From positions 434,001 to 498,000 of the forward strand of contig NZ_CP096270.1 in NCBI RefSeq assembly GCF_023204835.1: a stretch of DNA of 64,000 nucleotides. Direction: 5' to 3'. The position numbers and the translations under genes are program-made. The notes under the pieces were generated by a model that was given only the letters and a program-made list of their open reading frames with translations, made no database searches and was not told the DNA's origin. The stretch is from Salinarchaeum laminariae (GTDB taxonomy: Archaea > Halobacteriota > Halobacteria > Halobacteriales > Salinarchaeaceae). Positions within the stretch are counted from its first letter, which is position 1. Each line of letters starts with the position of its first letter. This document shows, in pieces, positions 17,025-25,589 of this stretch.

Positions 17025-17270
17025 ATGGAATTACAACAGTTCACCGCAGACGACGATCAGTCGATCCGCTCCGTCCGTCGGGACGGCGGACAGACCGTGG
17101 TCGCGGACTTCGGCCTCGACGCGAGCGACGCGTCGGTGGACGTGGTCGGCGACACCGCGATCGTCATGCACGGCGAGGAACAGACCGATATCGACCTCCC
17201 CGAGCCCGCTGCACGAGCGTTTATGCAGAATGGCGTGCTAACGATTGAATTGGAGGAGGACGAAGAATGA
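17025..17270 (+). CDS. DUF7127 family protein, Hsp20/CS-like
   Basis: An 81-residue acidic protein opening [11 protein letters not shown]. The repeated beta-strand pattern ([19 protein letters not shown], then [20 protein letters not shown]) resembles a minimal Hsp20/p23-type CS domain, in which the hydrophobic NGVLTIEL strand is typical. Its end overlaps the cdc48 start as ATGA (17267-17270), so the two are translationally coupled. This position suggests a substrate-recognition or co-chaperone role with Cdc48; that role is inference. Confidence 0.78.
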   Translation: MELQQFTADDDQSIRSVRRDGGQTVVADFGLDASDASVDVVGDTAIVMHGEEQTDIDLPEPAARAFMQNGVLTIELEEDEE

Positions 17271-19531
17271 GACTGACTGTCAAACCCCTCAAGCAGAAGG
17301 ACGCCGGCCGCGGACTCGCCGCGGTCGATCGCGCTTCGATGCAGGAGCTCGAGGTAGAGAACGGCGATTACGTACTCCTCGAGGGCCCGGGCGAGGGCAA
17401 GGCCGTCGCCCGCGTCTGGCCCGGCTACCCCGAGGATCGGGGCAAGGGCGTCGTGCGCGTCGACGGCCGGATCCGCAAGCAGGCCGGCGTTAGCGTCGAC
17501 GACCGCGTGAGCGTCGAGGCCGCGGACGTCCAGCCCGCCGAATCGGTCACCGTTGCGCTCCCGCAGAACCTCCGCATTCGCGGTAACATCGGCCCACTCG
17601 TGCGCGACAAGCTCAGCGGCCGCGCCGTCGCCGAGGGCCAGACCGTTCCGTTCCCGCTGTCGTTCGGCCCGCTGTCGGACTCCAGCCAGGCCGTCCCGGT
17701 GAAGGTCGCCGAGACCCAGCCCACCGGCACGGTCGTCATCACCGACTCGACGGAGGTCGTGGTGAGCGAGACGCCCGCCGAGCAGATCACCGAGTCCGGC
17801 GACGGCGCCCACGAGGGCGTCCCGGACATCACGTACGAGGACATCGGTGGTCTCGACGGCGAGCTCGAGCAGGTCCGCGAGATGATCGAGCTGCCGATGC
17901 GCCACCCCGAGCTGTTCCGCCAGCTCGGCATCGATCCTCCGAAGGGCGTATTGCTGCACGGCCCGCCGGGGACCGGCAAGACGCTGATGGCCCGCGCGGT
18001 CGCCAGCGAGATCGACGCCCACTTCCAGACGATCTCGGGCCCCGAGATCATGTCGAAGTACTACGGCGAGAGCGAGGAGCAGCTCCGGGACATCTTCGAG
18101 GATGCCCAGGAGAACGAGCCGGCGATCATCTTCATCGATGAACTGGACTCCATCGCGCCCAAGCGCGGTGAGGCCCAGGGCGACGTGGAACGCCGCGTCG
18201 TCGCGCAGCTCCTCTCCCTGATGGACGGCCTCGAGGACCGCGGCCAGGTCACCGTCATCGCCGCGACGAACCGCGTCGACGACATCGACCCCGCGCTCCG
18301 CCGCGGCGGACGCTTCGACCGCGAGATCGAGGTCGGCGTCCCGGACCGCGAGGGACGCCGGGAGATCCTGCAGGTCCACACCCGCGGGATGCCCCTCGCG
18401 GACGGAATCGACCTCGACGAGTACGCAGAGAGCACGCACGGGTTCGTCGGCGCGGACCTCGAATCGCTGACCAAGGAGGCCGCGATGAACGCGCTCCGGC
18501 GCATCCGCCCCGAGATCGACCTCGAGGAGGAAGAGATCGACGCCGAAGTGCTCGACTCGCTGCAGGTCAGCGAACGCGACTTCCGCGAGGCCCAGAAGGG
18601 TATCGAGCCCTCCGCGCTCCGCGAGGTCTTCGTCGAGGTCCCCGACGTCACGTGGGAGGACGTCGGCGGACTCGAGGACACCAAGGAACGGCTCCGCGAG
18701 ACGATCCAGTGGCCACTCGAGTACCCCGAGGTCTTCGAGGAGCTGGACATGGAGGCCGCGAAGGGGGTCCTCATGTACGGCCCGCCGGGCACCGGGAAGA
18801 CGCTGCTCGCCAAGGCCATCGCCAACGAGGCCCAGTCCAACTTCATCTCGGTGAAGGGGCCCGAGCTGCTGAACAAGTTCGTCGGAGAGTCCGAGAAGGG
18901 CGTCCGCGAAGTGTTCAGCAAGGCCCGCGAGAACGCCCCGACCGTGGTGTTCTTCGACGAGATCGACGCCATGGCCGGCGAACGCGGGCAGTCGTCCGGC
19001 GATTCGCAGGTCGGCGAGCGCGTCGTCTCCCAGCTCCTGACCGAGCTGGACGGCGTCGAGGCCATGGAGGACGTCGTCGTCATCGCGACGACGAACCGCC
19101 CCGACCTCATCGACAACGCCCTGCTCCGACCCGGTCGCCTGGACCGTCACGTCCACGTGCCCGTGCCTGACGAGGAGGCCCGCCGGAAGATCTTCCAGGT
19201 CCACACCCAGGACAAACCCCTGGCGGACGGGATCGACCTCAACTGGCTCGCCCGCGAGACCGAGGGCTACGTCGGCGCCGACATCGAGGCCGTCACCCGC
19301 GAGGCCGCGATGGCTGCCAGCCGCGAGTTCGTCCGCTCCGTCCAGAAGGACGAGATCGCCGAATCGGTCGGCAACGTCCGGATCAGCAAGGAGCACTTCG
19401 AGCACGCTCTCGAAGAGGTCAACCCCAGCGTGACCAAGGACGTCCGCGAGCGCTACGACGAGATCGAACAGCAGTTCGATCGCGACGAGCCCGAGCCTGC
19501 CGGCGGCGAGCCGAGCAGAACGTTCCAATAG
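17267..19531 (+). CDS. cdc48: AAA+ ATPase Cdc48 (p97/VAT family)
   Basis: A 754-residue protein of usual length. The N domain (residues 1 to about 180) begins [16 protein letters not shown] and holds the double-psi barrel. D1 has Walker A GPPGTGKT at 232-239 and Walker [14 protein letters not shown]2 has Walker A GPPGTGKT at about 505-512 and Walker [13 protein letters not shown]. Both domains keep the Asn-containing sensor (AATNR, ATTNR) and Arg-finger helices. The hexamer unfolds proteins for proteasomal degradation. It is co-transcribed with the DUF7127 gene through a 4-base overlap and ends at a strong hairpin. Confidence 0.97.
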   Translation: MRLTVKPLKQKDAGRGLAAVDRASMQELEVENGDYVLLEGPGEGKAVARVWPGYPEDRGKGVVRVDGRIRKQAGVSVDDRVSVEAADVQPAESVTVALPQNLRIRGNIGPLVRDKLSGRAVAEGQTVPFPLSFGPLSDSSQAVPVKVAETQPTGTVVITDSTEVVVSETPAEQITESGDGAHEGVPDITYEDIGGLDGELEQVREMIELPMRHPELFRQLGIDPPKGVLLHGPPGTGKTLMARAVASEIDAHFQTISGPEIMSKYYGESEEQLRDIFEDAQENEPAIIFIDELDSIAPKRGEAQGDVERRVVAQLLSLMDGLEDRGQVTVIAATNRVDDIDPALRRGGRFDREIEVGVPDREGRREILQVHTRGMPLADGIDLDEYAESTHGFVGADLESLTKEAAMNALRRIRPEIDLEEEEIDAEVLDSLQVSERDFREAQKGIEPSALREVFVEVPDVTWEDVGGLEDTKERLRETIQWPLEYPEVFEELDMEAAKGVLMYGPPGTGKTLLAKAIANEAQSNFISVKGPELLNKFVGESEKGVREVFSKARENAPTVVFFDEIDAMAGERGQSSGDSQVGERVVSQLLTELDGVEAMEDVVVIATTNRPDLIDNALLRPGRLDRHVHVPVPDEEARRKIFQVHTQDKPLADGIDLNWLARETEGYVGADIEAVTREAAMAASREFVRSVQKDEIAESVGNVRISKEHFEHALEEVNPSVTKDVRERYDEIEQQFDRDEPEPAGGEPSRTFQ

Positions 19532-19541
19532 AACCTTTTTC

Positions 19542-19577
19542 CGAGGCGGGGTCGCGCGGCGACCCCGCCTCGCAAAA
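19542..19577. terminator. Perfect 14-bp hairpin after cdc48
   Basis: CGAGGCGGGGTCGC (19542-19555) and GCGACCCCGCCTCG (19559-19572) form a perfect stem with a 3-base loop. T-rich CCTTTTT precedes it and CAAAAA follows, so it could terminate transcripts from both sides, cdc48 on + and the flippase on -. Confidence 0.7.
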
Positions 19578-19639
19578 ACGTTCATGAAAAAGGCCGTCCC
19601 GCGACGGCCGTCACCGCTACTTCTTTCCGCTACCGCACA

Positions 19640-19735
19640 CCTCCGCTCTGCACAGCTACGCCACTGCACAGCCCCGCTTTGCACAGCTACGCCCCTGCAC
19701 GGCTCCGCTCTGCACAGCTACCCCGCCGAACAGCT
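19640..19735. repeat. Degenerate 31-bp tandem repeat
   Basis: GCACAGCTACGCC is repeated with period 31 at 19650 and 19681, with a partial third unit at 19712; the second half of each unit reads TGCAC(A/G)GC(C/T)CCGCT. CAGCACAGCACAG near 19783 continues the compositional bias. It sits between the convergent cdc48 and flippase genes. No coding function is supported. Confidence 0.55.
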
Positions 19736-19808
19736 ACCGCACCCCACAGCACGCTCCGCACAGCGAACGCCCTCAGCACAGCACAGCACAGCACTTCGGT
19801 CTTTTCGC

Positions 19809-21341
19809 TCAGTCTTGCCCCTCCGGCGGAAGGAACCGTCGGATCAGCGGAATCCGCACGCCCAGTGCGTTCTCCGCGAACTCGACGACGATCCGATCGT
19901 CTGCCTGGAGACAGCCCGTCACGGCGACGACAGCGATGCTCAGCAAGCCGACGATCACGAGCCACGGCAAGAGCGTGAAGATCGACAGCGAGAGATACTG
20001 GGAGGCCAGGTACGCCGGTGGGACGAGCGCGATCGGGAGCACGAGGAACGTTCGGACCGACCACCGCGAGAGCGGCGTGATGTCCCAGCGGTGCCAGAGG
20101 ATGAGGCAGGCAGTGAGATTGAGGACGCCGTAGGCCGTCGCCGAGGCGATGGCTGCCCCGACGAGCCCGTAGGGCGGGATGAGCCAGAGATTGAGGACCA
20201 CGTTGATCCCGAAGGCAGCGCCGTTGACGACGAGTAGGTACGTCGTTACGCCGAGCGCCGAGATAGTCTCGCGGTTCCGGCCGCCGATCGCGTTCGTGAA
20301 GAAGCCAACCGAGAGGATCGCCAGCGCGATCGGGGCCTCGCTGTACGCGCCGCCGAAGACGATCGCGACCACGTCGTCGGCGAACAGAACGAACGTCAAC
20401 AACGCCGGGAACGTCACGAGGTAGATCCACTTCGTCGTGGTCGTGTAGATCGAGTCGATCTCCTCGTGTTCGTCGTCGGCGTCGAGCCGGGAGGCCAGCG
20501 GGAGGTAGAGGAAGCCGAAGGAGGAGATCACGATGATCAGGCCGTTCGCGATCGGGTACGCCGCGGCGTACTGGCCGACCTCGTAGGTGTCCCGAAAGTA
20601 GGAGAGCATGAGCGTGTCCGTCCGCGTCAGGAGGACCGTCAGGACGCCGGAAACGACGACCGGGAGCGAGAACCGACCCACCTCGCGGACGTGCGTCCGA
20701 ATGCGCCCGCGCAGCGCGGTCAGCCGGTGGAGCAGGAGGAGCGCGACGACGAAGGACAGCCCCGCGGCCACGAGGTAGGCGTAGCCGGCAGCGAGGACGT
20801 CCAGTCCGACGTAGAGGAGCGCGACGAGGAGGACGAGCCGCGTCAGCGGGTATGCCAGATCCTGGGCGTAGATCCGATAGATGGCGTTGTTGTGGCCGCG
20901 GATCGCGGCGACGGTGATCTTCATCCCGACGACGAAGGGCAGTGCGAGCACGAACAGCGCGAGCATCCGCGGCGAGTCGGCGCGGGAGAGCAGCGTCTCT
21001 GTCAGGAACTCGACGTTCACGAGCAAGAGTGCCGTCAGCGCGAGCGCGACGACGCCAGTCACCACCAGTCCGCCGAGCCAGACGCCACGCCGGTCGGCCT
21101 CGTCGTCGAACCGCGAGACGTACCGCGGAACGCCCTGTGAGAAGCCGACGAGCGAGGCCGTCGTCGCGAACGCCAGCAGCGCGAGTCCGACGGACACCTC
21201 GCCGTAGGCGTCCGGCGAGAGCACCCGTCCGATGATCACGCGCTCGCCCAGCGTCGTCAACGAGCCGACGAGTTTCCCGATCGTGACGAGTCCCGCGCCC
21301 GTGAGCAGCGTCGTCAGGTGCTGTTCTCGCGTGGTGGTCAC
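19809..21341 (-). CDS. Polysaccharide/lipid-linked oligosaccharide flippase (MATE/Wzx-like)
   Basis: A 510-residue protein with about 12-14 membrane segments. It follows the polysaccharide biosynthesis/MurJ-MATE pattern, with LGERVIIGRVLSPDAYGEVS near residue 30 and AFATTASLVGFSQGVPRY after it. These proteins move lipid-linked glycans across the membrane for surface polysaccharide or glycoprotein assembly. The start is GTG 21341, which overlaps the stop of a possible short leader frame as GTGA. It is downstream of the beta-helix and AsnB-like genes on the same strand, which suggests one surface-glycan locus. Confidence 0.87.
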   Translation of the reverse strand: MTTTREQHLTTLLTGAGLVTIGKLVGSLTTLGERVIIGRVLSPDAYGEVSVGLALLAFATTASLVGFSQGVPRYVSRFDDEADRRGVWLGGLVVTGVVALALTALLLVNVEFLTETLLSRADSPRMLALFVLALPFVVGMKITVAAIRGHNNAIYRIYAQDLAYPLTRLVLLVALLYVGLDVLAAGYAYLVAAGLSFVVALLLLHRLTALRGRIRTHVREVGRFSLPVVVSGVLTVLLTRTDTLMLSYFRDTYEVGQYAAAYPIANGLIIVISSFGFLYLPLASRLDADDEHEEIDSIYTTTTKWIYLVTFPALLTFVLFADDVVAIVFGGAYSEAPIALAILSVGFFTNAIGGRNRETISALGVTTYLLVVNGAAFGINVVLNLWLIPPYGLVGAAIASATAYGVLNLTACLILWHRWDITPLSRWSVRTFLVLPIALVPPAYLASQYLSLSIFTLLPWLVIVGLLSIAVVAVTGCLQADDRIVVEFAENALGVRIPLIRRFLPPEGQD

Positions 21342-21443
21342 GCGTCGGGCTCACTCCGGAGCGGTGGCTGCAGAGCCGAATCCGTCGTCGGACGAGGCGC
21401 CGCGGCAGTCATGTAACGGAGACGTGTCCGGTAGTCAGCCATT
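21342..21443 (-). other. Possible short leader ORF before the flippase gene
   Basis: A 34-codon frame (MADYRTRLRYM...) ends in TGA that overlaps the flippase GTG start by 4 bases. A TATA-like CTATAACA lies only just upstream of its first ATG, so transcription would start inside it and an internal ATG (24 codons) is the likelier start. It may be a leader peptide for coupled translation or chance. Confidence 0.22.
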
Positions 21444-21569
21444 GTTATAGCCGTGCTACGGGAGTAGGCAGATCGTATTTCCGCGGTGAGTTGCCCAGTA
21501 GTGGCGTCTCGCCGTGCCCAGCGTCAACGCCGCAGACCCACATCGCGACGCCATCGGACTCCGCGCCCG

Positions 21570-23018
21570 TCAGAGGCGGTTGTTCGTTCGCGTGAGCTGG
21601 GAGTCGTCGAGCACGAGCGGGTCGCCGGTGACGTCGATCTCGGAGTCCCTGAGCGTCGAGTCGGTCAGGCGAACGAGATAGATGCCGTCCCTGTTCGATC
21701 CGGACTGCTGGACGTGGAGCTCGTCGAGATGGCAGTTCCCCCGATCGGAGATCTGGACGGCGGCACCCTCGCTGGAGCTGCCGGTCACGCGCACGCGCTC
21801 GAAATCGATCGACGTGTCGGTCGCGTCGTGCTGGGCAGTCTTGACGTGGACGGCGGGGTAGTCGTCGACGGAACACTCGATGTCGACGTCCCGAATCGTC
21901 GCCGACTCCATCATCGGCTCGATGACGAGCCCGCCGTCGGTGTAGGTGAGATCGCTCATCTCGATCGTGCAGTTCTCGACGAGGATCGACTCGCCGTGGC
22001 GCAGCCTGATTCCGCGCATATTTCGAAATCCCTGGGGAGAGCGCGTACAGCGAACGGTCACGTCACGAACCGTCGCGGGGCTGCTGACGCGGACGCTGGC
22101 GATGCCGTTGTTCTCGTAAAGGCCTCCGACGACTTCGATCGGCCCGTTCGAGGGCGAGGCGTAGAGGCCGTTGCCGGGGAATCCCGAGACCTCGCAGTTC
22201 TCGAAGCGGAGGCTCCCCTGGTTCGCCGGACCGACGAGGACGCCCACGGGGTTGGGCTCGCGGCCGCCGTCGGGCATTCGCAGATTGCTGACGACGCCGC
22301 TTCCCTCCGGATCGGTCACGTCGAATCGCGCGGTTCCACCGATTCCCTTCACCGACACGTCTCGCACGGTCAGCCCGTCCTCGATCTGGGCCTGGATCGG
22401 TCGCGGTGCGGTGTCCTCTGCGGTACAGTCGAACGTCAGTCCCTCGAACAGGAGATCCGACGCGTCGTGGTTCGGGAGTCCGAAGACGAAGAGGTAGCCG
22501 AAGTCTCCCTCTTTCGGGACGATCGTCGCGTTCTGGCCAACGACGCCGAGATGTTCGAACGACGGTAGCTCCCAGAGGTCGTCGAGCAGATACTCGCCCG
22601 GGGGGAAGTACAACAGCGTGTCGTCGCCGGCATGCTCCTCGAGCATCGGGACGATCGACGCCTCGGCCGTCGGATCGGCGCCGCCGTCCGCGACCACGTC
22701 GACGACGGTGCCGTACTCCTCGGTGTATGGAATCGACTCGGGGTCCGTTCCCGGTTCGCCGTCGGTCTCGTTGGTCGGATCTGCGTCGTCGCCGTCGGAG
22801 TCGCCACCCGAACAGCCCGCGATCGCCGTCGCGGCGCCCACTGCACCGAGTCGGAGGAGAGTCCGCCGATCCAGGCGACGCGTGACGGGGTTCGAGCGGC
22901 TCGACCCGTTCTCCGATCGGCTGGAATCGCTCTTGGCTGGCGTGGCCGGGGGTCGTGGAGCTCCGCGGTCGCTGGCAGCGTCGTCGCCGTCGCGGTCCGT
23001 GCGGGCGTCGTCAGTCAT
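21570..23018 (-). CDS. Tat-exported lipoprotein with right-handed parallel beta-helix
   Basis: A 482-residue protein. An acidic N terminus leads to a twin-arginine motif RRTLLRLGAVGAA and a lipobox ending AIAGC (Cys near residue 70), so it is exported folded and lipid-anchored. After an acidic linker, from about residue 100 the protein consists of short beta-strand coils typical of pectate-lyase-like beta-helices (for example FENCEVSGFPGNGLYASPSNG, broken over two coils). Such folds bind or cleave polysaccharide. Catalytic residues cannot be assigned. It overlaps the AsnB-like gene by 4 bases (ATGA) and lies in the same direction as the flippase. Confidence 0.8.
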   Translation of the reverse strand: MTDDARTDRDGDDAASDRGAPRPPATPAKSDSSRSENGSSRSNPVTRRLDRRTLLRLGAVGAATAIAGCSGGDSDGDDADPTNETDGEPGTDPESIPYTEEYGTVVDVVADGGADPTAEASIVPMLEEHAGDDTLLYFPPGEYLLDDLWELPSFEHLGVVGQNATIVPKEGDFGYLFVFGLPNHDASDLLFEGLTFDCTAEDTAPRPIQAQIEDGLTVRDVSVKGIGGTARFDVTDPEGSGVVSNLRMPDGGREPNPVGVLVGPANQGSLRFENCEVSGFPGNGLYASPSNGPIEVVGGLYENNGIASVRVSSPATVRDVTVRCTRSPQGFRNMRGIRLRHGESILVENCTIEMSDLTYTDGGLVIEPMMESATIRDVDIECSVDDYPAVHVKTAQHDATDTSIDFERVRVTGSSSEGAAVQISDRGNCHLDELHVQQSGSNRDGIYLVRLTDSTLRDSEIDVTGDPLVLDDSQLTRTNNRL

Positions 23019-25120
23019 CGTTCGACTCGTACGCTTGATCCATCCGATCCCGCGGGTTCGGTGCTCTCTGTTGCGTCGTCGAGGCCCGGCCCCGTGGGCC
23101 CGGCTCCGTCCGGTGTAGCGTCAGCCTGAGTGGTGGCGCTGGTGCCAGCACCGGGAGCACCTGATTCACCGCCGTGAGCACCCCTTGACGGAGCGCGAGC
23201 GGGACGCTCGACGTCACCTCCCTGCCCCAGCGTGCTCGCGAGACTCGTGACGGTCGCCAGATACTCGAGCTGGCCGGCGTCGTACGCTCCCGGGTCCGAG
23301 ATCACGTCCGTTGTCGCTTCTGCGGAGAGACCGGCGGCCGTCAGCCGCGGGAGATCCGCGCGGATCGCGTCGGCGACCGACCGTGCGTCCGCGGTGTCGC
23401 TGGTCACGAGATCGACGACGCGGTCTCGTACTCCGGGGTACCGTTCGAGCGCGTCGAAGACGAACTGCTTCGCACGATAGCGGCGGGTGGAGATCGGCGC
23501 CCCGTAGTTGGGGTAGGGCAGGTCAACCAGGCCGGGATCGAGGCGGTCCAGAATCGCGGACTGCAGCCGTCGGTACGCCTTCTGATCGTCCGGGCAGTTC
23601 ATCGCGTACTCGAAGACGGGGAGGGCGTAGAACGGCGAGACGCTCCATGCGTAGTAGCGGTTCCGGTCCTCGCCGTGGAGCAGGAAGTTGATCCCGCGCT
23701 CTCTGATCAAAAAGTGGACGTAGCGCCGCGAGCGATCGGCCTCGGGGTAGCTGTCGAGCCGCTCGGCGACGGCGGCGCGGATGGCGTCGGGATCGACGTT
23801 CGCGATCGCGGCCGCGTCCGAGAGCGGCAGACGGCTGTTCGCGTCGATCACGTGCTCGACCAGGGCGGCTGTCGAGTCGAACTCCGACGCCGGCTCGAGC
23901 CCGACGAGGAGTTTGTCGCCGCCGTCGCCGGTGACGTAGGTCGTCGTGCCGTGGCGATCTCGGAGCTGCTCGAAGAAATCGAGGATGAAAGCCATGCCGA
24001 GGTAGTTCATCCCCTGCTTGGTCGCGAGGAGCGTCTCGCGGCGCTCCGGCGAGGAGTCGATCTCGTGGAGCGTCCAGTCGAGGTCGAGGTGGGCAGCGAC
24101 GGCACCCGCGGCCGCGACCTCCGGGGAGTTCCGATCGCCGCGACGCTGGAAGGTGGCGGCTTTGGTCGGGGCGCTGCCGGTCGCGTACGCGGCCGCAACC
24201 GTCCGCGAATCGAGCCCGCCGCTGAGCGAGACGACGGTCTGGCGATCCGGATCGGCCCGTCGTCGGCACGCCGTCCTGATGCGATCGACCAGCTCGTCGG
24301 CGTTGTCCGCGACGCTCCGATCGGCGTGCGCACACGTCTCGAAATCGTGCTCGTAGAGGGAGTCGATCTCCACGCCAGGGAGATCCGCTGCAGTCCCTGG
24401 AACGGAATCGGCCGACTCGGGCTCGTCGGGATCGGCCCGAAGCCGGACCAGCGACCCCGGTGGGATCGATCGGACGCCTGCGAACGGCGTCCTGGTGCCA
24501 AGCGGGTAGCCGAAGGCGAGGAGCTGTCCGACAGCGAGCCGATCGAGCGAGAGGGATGCGTCGCGGCGGCGGGCGAACTCACGGACGAAGGCGAGTTCGC
24601 GCGAGCAGACAACCGTTCCGTCGATCGTCGCACAGTAGGCCGGCAGGCGTGCGAAGGCGTCGCTGACGAGCGAGACCTGCTCGCCGTGCACGACAGCGAT
24701 CAGGAAGTCACCGTCGCGGGCTGCGATCCACTCGCGGAGCCCGTCGGTGTCGTCGGCAGCGATCAGCGCGGCGACGTCCTCGAGCTGGTCGTCGAGATCC
24801 GCATCGACGTCGTAGAGCCGGCCCTCGAGAACGACAGTTCCGTGATCGGTGTCGACCCGGTGGATCGGATACCCCTCGTAGCCGGTCGTACCGAGAATGA
24901 CATCCGAGGCGGAGTCTGCAGCTTGCGTGCCGCTCTGGGACGGATGGGCGCCGTTCTGCGACGCGTGATCGCCGTCCCCGGAGCCAGCGGGAGGCCCCGG
25001 CGACGTGACGTCGAACTGCTCGGCGTGATAGTGATCGAACCACTCCGTGGTATCGAGCGAACCAGCGACCGCTCCCTCGATTGCGCCGGCGTCACCGAGC
25101 GCAACGCTGAGTCCTGGCAT
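23015..25120 (-). CDS. Asparagine synthase-related protein lacking the N-terminal Cys nucleophile
   Basis: A 701-residue AsnB-like protein. The synthetase domain has the PP-loop SLSGGLDSRTVAAAY (about residues 295-309) and GDGGDKLLVG (about 395-404), so ATP-dependent amide or related bond formation is possible. The N terminus reads MPGLSVALGD; the catalytic Cys2 of class-II glutaminase domains is absent, so glutamine hydrolysis is unlikely. A Ser/Gly/Asp-rich insert lies at about residues 40-70. AsnB-like proteins without glutaminase activity occur in glycan and peptide-modification gene clusters. The downstream beta-helix gene is coupled through ATGA. Confidence 0.83.
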   Translation of the reverse strand: MPGLSVALGDAGAIEGAVAGSLDTTEWFDHYHAEQFDVTSPGPPAGSGDGDHASQNGAHPSQSGTQAADSASDVILGTTGYEGYPIHRVDTDHGTVVLEGRLYDVDADLDDQLEDVAALIAADDTDGLREWIAARDGDFLIAVVHGEQVSLVSDAFARLPAYCATIDGTVVCSRELAFVREFARRRDASLSLDRLAVGQLLAFGYPLGTRTPFAGVRSIPPGSLVRLRADPDEPESADSVPGTAADLPGVEIDSLYEHDFETCAHADRSVADNADELVDRIRTACRRRADPDRQTVVSLSGGLDSRTVAAAYATGSAPTKAATFQRRGDRNSPEVAAAGAVAAHLDLDWTLHEIDSSPERRETLLATKQGMNYLGMAFILDFFEQLRDRHGTTTYVTGDGGDKLLVGLEPASEFDSTAALVEHVIDANSRLPLSDAAAIANVDPDAIRAAVAERLDSYPEADRSRRYVHFLIRERGINFLLHGEDRNRYYAWSVSPFYALPVFEYAMNCPDDQKAYRRLQSAILDRLDPGLVDLPYPNYGAPISTRRYRAKQFVFDALERYPGVRDRVVDLVTSDTADARSVADAIRADLPRLTAAGLSAEATTDVISDPGAYDAGQLEYLATVTSLASTLGQGGDVERPARAPSRGAHGGESGAPGAGTSATTQADATPDGAGPTGPGLDDATESTEPAGSDGSSVRVER

Positions 25121-25589
25121 GAGCTACGGGGCCCCACGAAGCAGTTCGCCTTTGTAACGACGCGCGTGTTCGGCCCGTAGGATCGGCGTACCGGGGCGGC
25201 TGGGACTGTTCTTCGGAGATCCGCAGTGGTGGCGGCCAGCGGATCCCGGTTCACGCCGCCGTCGCGCGCCCAGCAGGCGTGACGCGTGCATCGTGCCTGT
25301 AGCTACCTCAACGAGAGCGGTATGCCCCGATTACTGGGGGTATGGTCGGCCAACGCGGCCAGACTATCGAGGCCGACCATCTCGATGCTGACCGCAAAAC
25401 CGGTGGGATGACCGGTTCCGTAGGCCCGCTGGAGCGAGGAATTAAGCCCGACGTACCATCAACGAACGGCTGCGTCCCAACAGCTGGACAGCGACTGGTA
25501 CGTATCCGGCCGTAGGAGGCGTGCAAACCAGCCAACGGCAGGCCGTTCTGGTGAGAACGATTAAGAGAGTAACAGCGTCCTACCGGGCC
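25121..25589. other. Long intergenic region with inverted repeats between divergent surface genes
   Basis: CTTTGTAAC at 25151-25159 is a candidate TATA element (GTTACAAAG) for the minus-strand gene. ATGGTCGGCC (25342-25351) and GGCCGACCAT (25371-25380) form a perfect 10-bp stem, and AACCGGT/ACCGGTT follows near 25399-25418. GGAATTAAG near 25439 could be a second promoter for a small RNA. I see no protein-coding frame. Confidence 0.45.
25557..25565 (+). promoter_or_regulatory. TATA-like box of the 957-aa beta-helix gene
   Basis: ACGATTAAG, 25 bases before ATG 25590. It supports MARRPDSNGG as the N terminus rather than the upstream ATG at 25521. Confidence 0.55.
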
